64,000 bases of DNA from the NCBI GenBank assembly GCA_038002745.1, contig JBBODD010000001.1, positions 4,030,001 through 4,094,000 on the forward strand, given 5' to 3'. How positions within the stretch are numbered: the first letter of the stretch is position 1; the number at the start of each line of letters is the position of its first letter. Below are positions 46,833 to 55,540 of the stretch, one piece after another. The notes beneath the pieces were generated by a model that was not told the DNA's origin, did not search any database, and saw only the letters and a list, made by a program, of their open reading frames with translations. The DNA is from Bacillus sp. FSL H8-0547 (GTDB lineage: Bacteria > Bacillota > Bacilli > Bacillales > Bacillaceae). Position numbers and translations under genes: made by a program.

Positions 46833-48862
46833 GCAATATTCACCAACCCAACGCTCTGAACTTCAACATTTGCTTCAAGCTCATTGTAGGAAAGCACAGG
46901 AAGCTGAGGAAAGTAACGGTCAATCAGCTGCCTTACATACATCCTTACGGCAGGAGAACAGAGCAGAATCGGTGTTTGCTCCTGCAGGGAAAGCTGCTCT
47001 ACCTCTTTAGCAATGGATTCAATAATGGCCTGGGAAAGATCCGGATCCATTGCCAGATAATTTCCGTGCTCGGTCTGCTGAACACCGTCAGCGACTGCTT
47101 TTTCCACTTTTCCTGACAGAGTGACTACTTTTAAAGTATCTCCGGCTGTATACTGACCAGTAATTTGCTTTGCAAGTGCCTGTCTCGTATACTCGCAGAG
47201 CAAATCAGGATCTGATGTCAATTTCCCGTAGTCCGCAAGTGCTTCAAAGATGACCGGCAGATTGCGGATGGATACTTTTTCTTTTAAAAGCTTGGAGAGC
47301 ACCTTCTGAATGTCGCCAATGGAAAGCGGGGAAGGCGTAACCTCTTCAGCAAGGATAGGATACGTTTCCCGCAGATGATCCAGCAGCTGTTTCGTTTCCT
47401 GTCTTCCAAGCAGCTCGTGCGCATGTCTTTTAATTGTTTCTGTCATATGAGTCGATACAACGGACGGAGGATCAACAACTGTATAACCGAACATTTCCGC
47501 CGCATCTTTGTTTTCTTCAGTGATCCATTTTGCAGGCAGGCCGAATGAAGGTTCAATCGTATCGATCCCTTCAATTGAATCATCTTCAATACCTGGGGCC
47601 ATCGCGAGGAAATGATCGAGAAGAATTTCACCCTTCGCGACCTCGGTCCCTTTCAGCTTAAGTCTGTATTCGTTCGGCTGAAGCTGAATGTTGTCACGGA
47701 TGCGGACAACAGGAATAACAAGCCCGAGTTCAATGGCAAGCTGCCTTCTGATCATGACAATCCGGTCAAGCAGGTCTCCGCCCTGATTTGCATCTGCAAG
47801 CGGAATAAGGCCATAGCCAAATTCAAACTCAATTGGATCCACATTCAGCAGCTGCACGACACTTTCCGGTGATTTCATTTCATCCAGTTCGATCTCTTCC
47901 TCAGCAGCTTCTTCTGTTTCAGGGAGTTTCTCTTTTGATTTTGAAATAATGTATCCGCCTGCGCCAAAAGCGGCAGCGATCGGGACTGTCACAAATAATC
48001 CGATTGGCGTAAACAGTCCAAGAAGCAAAATCGTTCCTGCAGCTACATACATCATTTTCGGATAGGCGAAAAGCTGACTTGTAATATCCGATCCCAGATT
48101 TCCATCTGAAGCTGCTCTTGTTACGACAATACCGGTTGCAGTCGAGATAAGCAGCGCAGGAATCTGGCTGACAATCCCGTCTCCGACTGTGAGCATTGTA
48201 AAGTGGGATGCAGCGTCGCCAAAACCCATGCCAAGCTGCATCATGCCGATAATGATTCCGAAAATCATGTTAATGATGACAATGATAATGCCGGCAATCG
48301 CATCTCCCTTTACGAACTTGCTCGCACCATCCATTGCTCCGTAGAAATCTGCTTCTCTGGATACTTTTTCGCGGCGTGATCTTGCCTGCTGTTCGGAAAT
48401 GACACCGGCGTTGAGATCTGCATCAATACTCATCTGCTTTCCCGGCATCGCATCAAGCGTAAAGCGGGCAGCAACCTCTGAGACACGCTCAGAACCCTTT
48501 GTAATGACGACAAATTGAATGATAATAAGAATAAGAAACACAACAAATCCAACAATGACATTTCCGCCTACAACGAAGGTTCCGAATGTTTCAACAACTC
48601 CCCCGGCTTCACCATGAGAGAGAATCGCGCGGGTTGTCGATACATTCAGTCCGAGCCTGAACAATGTCAAGAGAAGCAGCAGGGATGGAAAAATGGCAAA
48701 ATCCAGCGGCTCCCTCATGTTCATGGAGGTCAGCAGCACAAGAAGAGCAAGTGTAATATTAAGCATGATCAGCAAGCTTAACAGCCATGTAGGGAACGGA
48801 ATAATGAGCATCGCAACAATTAAAATAACACTAAGCAATACAGTCAGATCTTTTGCTTGCAT
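46829..48862 (-). CDS. flhA: Flagellar export gate protein FlhA
   Basis: Main membrane subunit of the flagellar type III export gate, 677 aa. About eight membrane helices cover residues 1-310, with the loop AARFTLDAMPGKQMSIDADLNAGVISEQQARSRR (about 130-163), the FHIPEP-type signature. The C-terminal cytoplasmic domain (about 340-677) forms a nonamer that docks chaperone-substrate pairs; VPVVRIRDNIQLQPNEYRLKLKGTEVAKG is typical. The start is ATG behind AGAGGTA. It lies between flhB and flhF. Confidence 0.97.
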   Translation of the reverse strand: MQAKDLTVLLSVILIVAMLIIPFPTWLLSLLIMLNITLALLVLLTSMNMREPLDFAIFPSLLLLLTLFRLGLNVSTTRAILSHGEAGGVVETFGTFVVGGNVIVGFVVFLILIIIQFVVITKGSERVSEVAARFTLDAMPGKQMSIDADLNAGVISEQQARSRREKVSREADFYGAMDGASKFVKGDAIAGIIIVIINMIFGIIIGMMQLGMGFGDAASHFTMLTVGDGIVSQIPALLISTATGIVVTRAASDGNLGSDITSQLFAYPKMMYVAAGTILLLGLFTPIGLFVTVPIAAAFGAGGYIISKSKEKLPETEEAAEEEIELDEMKSPESVVQLLNVDPIEFEFGYGLIPLADANQGGDLLDRIVMIRRQLAIELGLVIPVVRIRDNIQLQPNEYRLKLKGTEVAKGEILLDHFLAMAPGIEDDSIEGIDTIEPSFGLPAKWITEENKDAAEMFGYTVVDPPSVVSTHMTETIKRHAHELLGRQETKQLLDHLRETYPILAEEVTPSPLSIGDIQKVLSKLLKEKVSIRNLPVIFEALADYGKLTSDPDLLCEYTRQALAKQITGQYTAGDTLKVVTLSGKVEKAVADGVQQTEHGNYLAMDPDLSQAIIESIAKEVEQLSLQEQTPILLCSPAVRMYVRQLIDRYFPQLPVLSYNELEANVEVQSVGLVNIA

Positions 48863-48904
48863 CAGGTACCTCTCTTTCTATGAAAACGCAGGCATTGCAG
48901 GTTC

Positions 48905-49987
48905 TTACCCCTTATTTTTCAGCTGATACACGTAAGCCAGAATTTCAGCTATCGCTTTAAAAAATTCTTCCGGCACAGCCCTGCCGATATCAACCTGATC
49001 GTATAACGCTCTGGCTAAAGGACGATTTTCAATCATCGTCACATTATTTGTTTTCGCCGTTTCTTTGATTTTCTGAGCGACAAAATCGACTCCTTTAGCA
49101 ACAACGAACGGTGCATCCATTTTATCTTCGTCATATTTAAGGGCAATTGCGTAATGAGTCGGATTTGTAATCACGACATCTGCCCCAGGTACATCCTGCA
49201 TCATTCTGCGTGTTGCCATTTCCCTTTGCTTTTGCTTAATTCTCGACTTAATCAGCGGATCTCCCTCGGATTTTTTAAACTCGTCCTTTAAGTCCTGTTT
49301 TGACATCCGGATATTTTTCTCGAAATCATATTTTTGATAAAAATAATCGAGAAGCGAGAGAAAAAGGAGAGCAATGGATGCGAACAGCCCCATCTGAAAG
49401 GCAAGCTTCGAAACAAAGAGAAACGCTTTTTCAACCGACAGCTTTGAAAGGGACAGAATCTCGTCCATCTGAAACCAAATGACGGAAAAAGTGACAGCCC
49501 CGACAAATGATATTTTCAAAATGGATTTCAGCAGTTCAACGACAGCTCTGAGCGAGTAGATCCGCTTAAACCCTTGAATTGGATTGATTTTTTCCAGTTT
49601 CATCTGCACCGCTTCAGTTGAAAACAAAAACCCGACCTGCATGTAATTCGCTGCAACTCCCGCAACCAGGGCAACCGCCATAATCGGTCCTGCCATATAC
49701 GCGGACTGAACAGCAATCTGGATCATTAATTCATGTACATTTTTCTCGGACAATTGAAGCAGCAAGGTCTCCTGCAGCGAAGATTTCATCAGTGCGAGCA
49801 GCTGCTTCATCATATATGGTCCAATAAACAGAAAGGCAAGGAATACAGCGAGGAGACCGATGGCTGTATTTACATCTGCGCTCTTTGCAACCTGCCCCTT
49901 TTTTCTGACGTCTTCGCGTTTTCTCGGGGTGGCTTTTTCTGTTTTTTCTCCTGAAAAGAATTGCAGGTCCAGTTTTATAAAATCCAT
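48905..49987 (-). CDS. flhB: Flagellar export switch protein FlhB
   Basis: Export-gate component that cleaves itself to switch from hook to filament substrates; 360 aa. GEKTEKATPRKREDVRKKGQVAKSADV (about residues 12-38) opens the protein, four membrane helices follow (about 40-210), and the cytoplasmic part contains the autocleavage motif NPTH (VVITNPTHYAIALKY, about 270). I used the ATG at 49987, four bases after GGAGGC; an in-frame ATG at 50002 is possible. One base separates it from the fliR stop. Confidence 0.97.
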   Translation of the reverse strand: MDFIKLDLQFFSGEKTEKATPRKREDVRKKGQVAKSADVNTAIGLLAVFLAFLFIGPYMMKQLLALMKSSLQETLLLQLSEKNVHELMIQIAVQSAYMAGPIMAVALVAGVAANYMQVGFLFSTEAVQMKLEKINPIQGFKRIYSLRAVVELLKSILKISFVGAVTFSVIWFQMDEILSLSKLSVEKAFLFVSKLAFQMGLFASIALLFLSLLDYFYQKYDFEKNIRMSKQDLKDEFKKSEGDPLIKSRIKQKQREMATRRMMQDVPGADVVITNPTHYAIALKYDEDKMDAPFVVAKGVDFVAQKIKETAKTNNVTMIENRPLARALYDQVDIGRAVPEEFFKAIAEILAYVYQLKNKG

Positions 49988-49988
49988 G

Positions 49989-50762
49989 TCAGCCTCCGGC
50001 AAAAAGTTGCATCAAATTTCTCATCGTTTCAATCATCATTTCCATCACATGCTGAATGAGCATAAAAATAGATCCCATAACGAGAATAAGCATTACAAAG
50101 CTGACTCCGATTTTAAGAGGCAGGCCAACGACGAAAATATTCAGCTGCGGAACAGTCCGAGCAGTAATCCCAAGGGCAAGGTCCACCAAAAAAAGAGAAG
50201 CAGCGACCGGAAAGGACATTTGGAATGCGATCAGAAACATTGCGCTGAATGCTTTCGTAATTAATAGTGCAGCACTTCCATCACCGAGAGGAAACAATTC
50301 TCCTCTAAGAGGAATAAATTGATAGCTGTAAAACACGCCGTCCAAAAGCAAATGATGTGCATTTATGCTCAGCATGAAGAATAGCGCCATGACATTCAGA
50401 AACTGCCCGATCAGCGGACTTTGAGACCCTGTTTGCGGATCAATAATGTTTGCAATAGCAAAGCCCGTCTGAAAATCAATTAAACTTCCGGCGATTTGGA
50501 CAGCCGCGAGCATCAAGTAAGCAGAAAACCCGATCAAGAGGCCAATAAGCACTTCTTTCAGCACCAGCAGAACAAATTCTCCGCCTATTTCTACAGGTTC
50601 CGGCTGAACAGATGAAAAAACAATGACTGATAAAAAGAATGAAAAACCAATTTTGTGCTGCTGCGGAATCGTTCTGTAGGAAAACAGCGGCATTGTGACA
50701 AAAAAAGCGCTCATTCTTGCAAAAATAAGCAAAAATGCCGGAAAATACTCTATTACATCCAT
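49989..50762 (-). CDS. fliR: Flagellar export gate protein FliR
   Basis: Integral membrane protein of 257 aa that, with FliP and FliQ, forms the helical export pore. It has five to six hydrophobic segments, with the family pieces ARMSAFFVTMPLFSYRTIPQQHKIGFS (about residues 16-42), EVLIGLLIGFSAYLMLAAVQIAGSLIDFQTGFAI (about 70-103) and FPVAASLFLVDLALGITARTVPQLNIFVVGLPLKIG. It lies between fliQ and flhB. Confidence 0.96.
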   Translation of the reverse strand: MDVIEYFPAFLLIFARMSAFFVTMPLFSYRTIPQQHKIGFSFFLSVIVFSSVQPEPVEIGGEFVLLVLKEVLIGLLIGFSAYLMLAAVQIAGSLIDFQTGFAIANIIDPQTGSQSPLIGQFLNVMALFFMLSINAHHLLLDGVFYSYQFIPLRGELFPLGDGSAALLITKAFSAMFLIAFQMSFPVAASLFLVDLALGITARTVPQLNIFVVGLPLKIGVSFVMLILVMGSIFMLIQHVMEMMIETMRNLMQLFAGG

Positions 50763-50766
50763 TCTC

Positions 50767-51036
50767 TTATCCTACAAACCGGTCAAGGTTGCCGAAAATG
50801 TCCTGTGCGTACGAAATGATTGTAGACAGCATCCATGGACCGAAAAAAATCAGCCCGACAAGAACCCCGACAATTTTCGGAACAAACGCAAGCGTTTGTT
50901 CCTGTATTTGAGTTGTGGCCTGAAAGATACTTACTGCAAGTCCAATAATCAGTGCAATGGCAAGCAGCGGCCCGCAAATAATCAGCGTTGTATAAATCGC
51001 TTTTTCTGCTATAGAAATAACAAATTCAGAACTCAT
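50767..51036 (-). CDS. fliQ: Flagellar export gate protein FliQ
   Basis: Small two-helix membrane subunit (89 aa) of the FliP-FliQ-FliR export gate. MSSEFVISIAEKAIYTTLIICGPLLAIALIIGLAVSIFQATTQIQEQTLAFVPKI is characteristic, with the conserved Q-ATTQIQEQTL-F-PKI hinge. The ATG at 51036 follows AGGAGATATAAG, so I rejected the longer in-frame start at 51090. It lies between fliP and fliR. Confidence 0.97.
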   Translation of the reverse strand: MSSEFVISIAEKAIYTTLIICGPLLAIALIIGLAVSIFQATTQIQEQTLAFVPKIVGVLVGLIFFGPWMLSTIISYAQDIFGNLDRFVG

Positions 51037-51050
51037 CTTATATCTCCTGT

Positions 51051-51716
51051 TCAAAAGCTTTGAAGCAATGATTTCACAACCAGGTACCACCCATCCACAA
51101 GAACGAAAAGAAGGATTTTAAATGGCAGAGAAATCATCACGGGAGGAAGCATCATCATCCCCATAGACATCAAAATACTAGCTACAACCATATCAATGAC
51201 CAAAAAAGGAATGAAAATCATAAATCCAATTTGAAAGGCTGTCTTAATTTCACTTATTGCAAATGCAGGAACAAGTGCAGTCAAAGGGATATCTTCAACT
51301 GACTTGGGCTTTTCAAGATTGGCATATTGAAGAAACAGCGCAAGGTCTTTCTGCCTTGTATGTTTGCTCATAAATTCCTTAAGCGGAAGTGAAGCTTTAT
51401 CGTATGCCTCTTCAAGACCGATTTCTTCATTGAATAAAGGTGTCAGCGCCTGCTGATTAATATCAGAAAAAACCGGGGCCATGATAAAAAAAGTTAAAAA
51501 CAAAGCAATTCCAATCAGGATCTGATTAGGAGGCATCTGCTGTGTGGCAAGCGACGTTCTGACAAATGAAAGCACGATGATGATTCTTGTGAAACATGTC
51601 ATCAAAATCAGAATGCTTGGAGCGAGAGAAAGGACAGTCAGCAAAAGCAGCAGCTTGACAGATGTGCTTACATTCGCAGCATCGCTTGAGCTGAATATTT
51701 CTATAAATTCGTTCAT
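51051..51716 (-). CDS. fliP: Flagellar export gate protein FliP
   Basis: Core pore subunit of the flagellar type III export gate; 221 aa, the same length as in B. subtilis. ILILMTCFTRIIIVLSFVRTSLATQQMPPNQILIGIALFLTFFIMAPV (about residues 36-82) and FAISEIKTAFQIGFMIFIPFLVIDMVVASILMSMGMMMLPPVMISLPFKILLFVLVDGW (about 153-212) are the two family blocks, containing four membrane helices. It overlaps the fliO stop by four bases, which suggests coupling. Confidence 0.97.
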   Translation of the reverse strand: MNEFIEIFSSSDAANVSTSVKLLLLLTVLSLAPSILILMTCFTRIIIVLSFVRTSLATQQMPPNQILIGIALFLTFFIMAPVFSDINQQALTPLFNEEIGLEEAYDKASLPLKEFMSKHTRQKDLALFLQYANLEKPKSVEDIPLTALVPAFAISEIKTAFQIGFMIFIPFLVIDMVVASILMSMGMMMLPPVMISLPFKILLFVLVDGWYLVVKSLLQSF

Positions 51717-52336
51717 TCTTTGCTGTCCTTTCTCTTTATGTCTTCCAGTGCAGATTGCCGGTCTTTTCTCAGTTGAAGAAGCTGATCTTTAAATGAAGCC
51801 AAAGGTTTTTCTTCCCGGGAGCTGGATGCCCCTGCCAATCCGGACAGGTTTTTAACCCACTCAGGCTGAACCCTGTGCTGCATAAACTTCTCTTCATGGA
51901 GCCGGACAATTTCTTTGCATTCTTCTTCATCATCTATTTCCTTCAGCAGCTGAACACTGTCTGAAACACCGACGACAAGAATACTGCCGCCGACTTTCAC
52001 CAGCTGTACACTCCGGTTCTGCCCCACATTTGTTCCGCCGAGATTCTCTATGTATTTGGATGAAGCGTTAATCCTGTTTTTTCCTGCTGTAAACTTTATA
52101 AGCATATAAATTAAGAAAAGAACAAAACCAGTAGCAAGAATCATTTTTATAAAATCCCATGCTGATACACCGGGAGCAGCCGTGTCTTCCTTCTGGGCTT
52201 CAGGACCTGAAGGCCGGTCGTTTTTCACCCAGTCAGAAACGGTTCCTGATTCCTGTCCGGCGAAAACTTGAACGGGCTCATTAACAAGCAGACAGAGACA
52301 GAAGAACAGCAAAAACCATAGCCATTTTGTATTCAC
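51713..52336 (-). CDS. fliO: Flagellar assembly protein FliO (FliZ in B. subtilis naming)
   Basis: Helps FliP assemble the export gate; 207 aa. It has an N-terminal signal-like hydrophobic segment (about residues 4-22), a polar extracytoplasmic stretch, one membrane helix (about 58-80, KMILATGFVLFLIYMLIKF) and a cytoplasmic domain with NLGGTNVGQNRSVQLVKVGGSILVVGVSDSVQLLKEI, the FliO signature. The tail is charged. The start is GTG after AAGGGAGAA. It lies between cheY and fliP. Confidence 0.93.
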   Translation of the reverse strand: MNTKWLWFLLFFCLCLLVNEPVQVFAGQESGTVSDWVKNDRPSGPEAQKEDTAAPGVSAWDFIKMILATGFVLFLIYMLIKFTAGKNRINASSKYIENLGGTNVGQNRSVQLVKVGGSILVVGVSDSVQLLKEIDDEEECKEIVRLHEEKFMQHRVQPEWVKNLSGLAGASSSREEKPLASFKDQLLQLRKDRQSALEDIKRKDSKE

Positions 52337-52353
52337 GTGCTGGTATTCTCCCT

Positions 52354-52716
52354 TTAGCTTAATGTTTTATTGATTGCTTCAAGCACCCGGTCTGCCTGGA
52401 ACGGCTTCACGATAAAATCCTTCGCGCCCGCCTGAATCGCATCAATAACCATCGCCTGCTGGCCCATGGCCGAACACATGATAACCCGCGCATGAGGATT
52501 CATTTTTTTAATTTCTTTTAATGCCGTTATTCCGTCCATCTCGGGCATTGTGATGTCCATTGTGACAAGATCAGGATGGTGTTCTTTGTACTTTTCTACT
52601 GCCTGCGCCCCGTCAGAAGCCTCTGCAACAACATCAAACCCGTTCTTTGTCAAAATATCTTTGATCATCATTCTCATAAAAGCTGCGTCATCCACAATCA
52701 TAATTTTATGTGCCAT
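52354..52716 (-). CDS. cheY: Chemotaxis response regulator CheY
   Basis: Single receiver domain of 120 aa. The acidic pocket is IVDDAAFMR (D9, D10), the phosphorylated residue is D54 in VTMDITMPEMDG, and the conserved Lys is in DFIVKPF (about residue 104). Phosphorylated by CheA, it binds FliM (and FliY) to change flagellar rotation; in B. subtilis CheY-P favours smooth swimming. The start is ATG after AGGGAGAGACG. Sitting between fliY and fliO rather than with the other che genes is usual for Bacillus. Confidence 0.97.
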   Translation of the reverse strand: MAHKIMIVDDAAFMRMMIKDILTKNGFDVVAEASDGAQAVEKYKEHHPDLVTMDITMPEMDGITALKEIKKMNPHARVIMCSAMGQQAMVIDAIQAGAKDFIVKPFQADRVLEAINKTLS

Positions 52717-52735
52717 ATTCGTCTCTCCCTAAAAA

Positions 52736-53836
52736 TTACTTTAATCTGTGCAAGCGTTCGGACTGGCTAAGGATATCTGTCACCCGCACTCCGAAGTTTT
52801 CCTCGATTACTACAACTTCTCCCTGTGCAACAATTTTATTGTTGATCAGTATATCTACAGGCTCTCCTGCAAGTTTATCAAGTTCAATAATGGACCCTGC
52901 GGACAGTTCAAGAATCTCTTTCACTGAACGCTTCGTTCTGCCAAGTTCAACCGTTACTTTAAGCGGAATATCAAGCAGCATATCAAGATTTTTCATGTCG
53001 TTTTTAGGAGCAGCCGCCCCGTCAAATGAAGAAAATTCTGCCGGTTTTACTTCCACCGGACTAGGTTTGTACTGGATTTGTTCCTCCTGAACAGGCTTTT
53101 GAGGCGGAGCCTGCTGCTGATATGCCGTATTAGGCATCGTCTCAATTGCTGCTGCCGGTTCTGGGGGATTCATCAGTTCATCTACAAGCCCCTTAGCAAA
53201 ATGGAGGGGAAGCAGCTGCATGATTTCGGAATCGATCAGAGTTCCCACTTTGATTCTGAATGCAACCTTCAAAAAAGGATCATCCTGTGGAAGCGCCTCA
53301 GTCCCTTCTCCGCCTTTTAAATCCAGCAATTCAATAGATGGAGGAGAAATATCGACTTTTTTATTGAAGATCGTCGACATAGATGTAGCTGCAGAACCCA
53401 TCATTTGATTCATAGCTTCCTGCACAGCGCTGATCATGATGTCATTTAGCTCAGTATCCGTAATTTCACCATTTCCGCCGATCATTAAATCCGCGATGAT
53501 GGCGGCATCACTCTGTTTAATCACAAGCAAGTTGCTTCCTGTAAAACCTTCTGTGTAATTCACTTCGATCGCGACATATGGATGCGGAAATTCATCCGCA
53601 AGCTTTTGTCTTTGAATGACTGACACTGTCGGTGTTGTGATATCCACTTTTTGCTGAAGAAGAGTCGACAGCGCTGTTGCAGAACTTCCAAACGAAATAT
53701 TTCCGATTTCGCCAATTGTGTCCTGCTCCATTAATGTAAGGTAATCTTCTATTAAATTGTCAGAATCGTAGTCGCTGCTCCCGCTGCCATTCAGCAGGGC
53801 ATCGATTTCATCCTGAGATAACATCCCGTTACTCAC
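52736..53836 (-). CDS. fliY: Flagellar switch protein FliY (CheY-P phosphatase and FliN-like C-ring protein)
   Basis: C-ring protein of 366 aa. The N-terminus MLSQDEIDALLNG resembles the CheY-P-binding peptide of FliM. A CheC-like phosphatase middle domain follows, with two helices: DTIGEIGNISFGSSATALSTLL (about residues 35-56) and TELNDIMISAVQEAMNQMMGSAATSMS (about 127-153), the E..N pattern of active CheC-type phosphatases. The C-terminal FliN domain (about 285-366) has DMLLDIPLKVTVELGRTKRSVKEILELSAGSIIELDKLAGEPVDI. The start is GTG, overlapping the fliM stop by eight bases. With no cheC here, FliY may be the main CheY-P phosphatase encoded in this cluster. Confidence 0.96.
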   Translation of the reverse strand: MSNGMLSQDEIDALLNGSGSSDYDSDNLIEDYLTLMEQDTIGEIGNISFGSSATALSTLLQQKVDITTPTVSVIQRQKLADEFPHPYVAIEVNYTEGFTGSNLLVIKQSDAAIIADLMIGGNGEITDTELNDIMISAVQEAMNQMMGSAATSMSTIFNKKVDISPPSIELLDLKGGEGTEALPQDDPFLKVAFRIKVGTLIDSEIMQLLPLHFAKGLVDELMNPPEPAAAIETMPNTAYQQQAPPQKPVQEEQIQYKPSPVEVKPAEFSSFDGAAAPKNDMKNLDMLLDIPLKVTVELGRTKRSVKEILELSAGSIIELDKLAGEPVDILINNKIVAQGEVVVIEENFGVRVTDILSQSERLHRLK

Positions 53837-54827
53837 TTTCTTTTTGCCCCCCTTGGTATTGTCCCAATACTTGCACAGCCGATTTGCGCTTTAATTTTCC
53901 GGGCTGTCCGATGAATTTTGGCTGGTCTCCAATTTTAATGATTAAAGGCTGATCTATTGACGTTTCAAGCTGAATGACATCTCCTGCCGAAATATCCAAA
54001 AACTCCTGTACGGTTATCTCTGAGTGTCCGAGCTCCGCTGTTACCTCAAGTTCAGCACCATGAATTTTCTTCTCAAGAGCGTTCACTTCAGCTGCTTTTG
54101 GCTCTTTCCGCTCGGATTGCATCCAAAAATGAACGCTTAGCCTCGGCATGATCGGCTCAAGAACGACATGAGGTATGCAAATATTTATCATCCCGCTGGT
54201 ATCGCCAATCTGCGTGTTTAATGAGATAACAACGACAGTTTCATTTGGGGATACCAATTGGAGAAACTGCGGATTCACCTCAAGCTTCATATCCGCTGGT
54301 TCAATATCATACACAGAGCCCCAGGCCTCTCTGTAATTATCGAGAGATTTTTCAAACAGGTTTGTCATAATTTTCGTCTCAATTTCAGTCAATGAAGTCG
54401 AGTGGCTTATTCCAGTACCATGGCCGCCCATCAGCCTGTCCATCATGGCATAGGCGATGTTCCGGTTTACTTCCATTAGGACTCTGCCATTCAGAGGCCT
54501 TGCTTCAAATACGTTTAAAACGGTCATCTTTGGGATTGAACGGATAAATTCTTCATAAGGCAGCTGGTCAACGGCTCCGGCGGTAATTTGAACGTACGTG
54601 CGGAGCTGAGCTGAAAAATACGTTGTCAAAAGCCTTGCAAAATTTTCATGAATTCTAGTTAAGCTTCTGATTTGGTCTTTTGAAAAGCGCAGCGCTCTTT
54701 TAAAATCGTAAACTTTTACTTTCTTTTCCGTTTCTTCCTTTTTCAGTTCATCTGCATCCATCTCTCCAGAAGAGATTGCAGACAGCAGGGCATCTATTTC
54801 ACTCTGGGACAGTATCTCGCTTGACAT
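53829..54827 (-). CDS. fliM: Flagellar motor switch protein FliM
   Basis: C-ring switch protein of 332 aa. The N-terminal EILSQSEIDALLSAI binds CheY-P. The middle domain contains YDFKRALRFSKDQIRSLTRIHENFARLLTTYFSAQLRTYV (about residues 40-80) and DRLMGGHGTGISHSTSLTEIETKIM, and the C-terminal SpoA domain (about 255-325) mates with FliY. Two adjacent ATGs follow AGGAGGTGTGA; I used the second at 54827. It lies between fliL and fliY. Confidence 0.96.
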   Translation of the reverse strand: MSSEILSQSEIDALLSAISSGEMDADELKKEETEKKVKVYDFKRALRFSKDQIRSLTRIHENFARLLTTYFSAQLRTYVQITAGAVDQLPYEEFIRSIPKMTVLNVFEARPLNGRVLMEVNRNIAYAMMDRLMGGHGTGISHSTSLTEIETKIMTNLFEKSLDNYREAWGSVYDIEPADMKLEVNPQFLQLVSPNETVVVISLNTQIGDTSGMINICIPHVVLEPIMPRLSVHFWMQSERKEPKAAEVNALEKKIHGAELEVTAELGHSEITVQEFLDISAGDVIQLETSIDQPLIIKIGDQPKFIGQPGKLKRKSAVQVLGQYQGGQKESE

Positions 54828-54862
54828 CATTCACACCTCCTCTGCACAGAATGTTTGCAAGA

Positions 54863-55294
54863 TTACTGGATAATATAGGAGGTTGTGTATACCTTCTTGA
54901 TTTCGCCCTTTTGCAGTAATTCATTCACTTGTTTTTGTACCGTCTTTTTAAATGCGTTCATGCCTTCTTTTCCATCTAGTTCTTCAGCTGTTATGCTTGA
55001 AAGCTCAGAAATAATGATATCTCTTACTTGAAATTCTCTTTTTTCAAGCTCTTCCTTCGCTTTTTTGCTGTCCGTTTCAAGCTTAAAGGAAAGCCGGACA
55101 ATATTATCGCTTGAGAGATTGGTCGTGATTTCGGGAAGATCATATGATTGAGCAATGACATCATCAATGGATGGTCCTTTTTCTTTTGCTTCAGCAGTAC
55201 CCATGAAATTTGTTACGATAACAAGTGCTGTCACCCCTACAAGCGTGATCGACGTAATAATGACAAGCATGATCGTCATTAGTTTTTTATTCAT
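54863..55294 (-). CDS. fliL: Flagellar basal body-associated protein FliL
   Basis: A 143-aa protein with one N-terminal membrane helix (about residues 6-28) and an extracytoplasmic domain that encircles the stator units and modulates motor output. [48 protein letters not shown] is typical. The start is ATG after GGAGGTGAAGG and overlaps the swrD end by eight bases. Confidence 0.94.
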   Translation of the reverse strand: MNKKLMTIMLVIITSITLVGVTALVIVTNFMGTAEAKEKGPSIDDVIAQSYDLPEITTNLSSDNIVRLSFKLETDSKKAKEELEKREFQVRDIIISELSSITAEELDGKEGMNAFKKTVQKQVNELLQKGEIKKVYTTSYIIQ

Positions 55295-55508
55295 CTTCCT
55301 TCACCTCCGCAGAAGCAGCTGCATGCATGATATGAATCTCCCGGTAAAACTTCTTGATTCTCTCTGCAACCTCTGCTTCAGATTCCTTCACTACAAATTT
55401 CTTTCCATTTGTCAGTGTGATGGTTGTATCGGGAAAGGATTCTATCTGTTCCATATAAATGGCATTCAGTCTAAACGGTTTGCCGTTCAATCTAGTCAGT
55501 AAAATCAA
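55287..55508 (-). CDS. swrD: SwrD (FlbD-family) swarming protein
   Basis: A 73-aa protein of the FlbD family ([42 protein letters not shown]). In B. subtilis SwrD (YlzI) raises flagellar torque and is needed for swarming. The start appears to be TTG at 55508. The only ribosome-site-like sequence, GGGGG, lies in a small hairpin (55516-55533), which may reduce its translation. It lies between flgE and fliL as usual. Confidence 0.88.
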   Translation of the reverse strand: MILLTRLNGKPFRLNAIYMEQIESFPDTTITLTNGKKFVVKESEAEVAERIKKFYREIHIMHAAASAEVKEDE

Positions 55509-55540
55509 TTTATTCGGGGTACAGCCCCCTGCCCCCTAAC

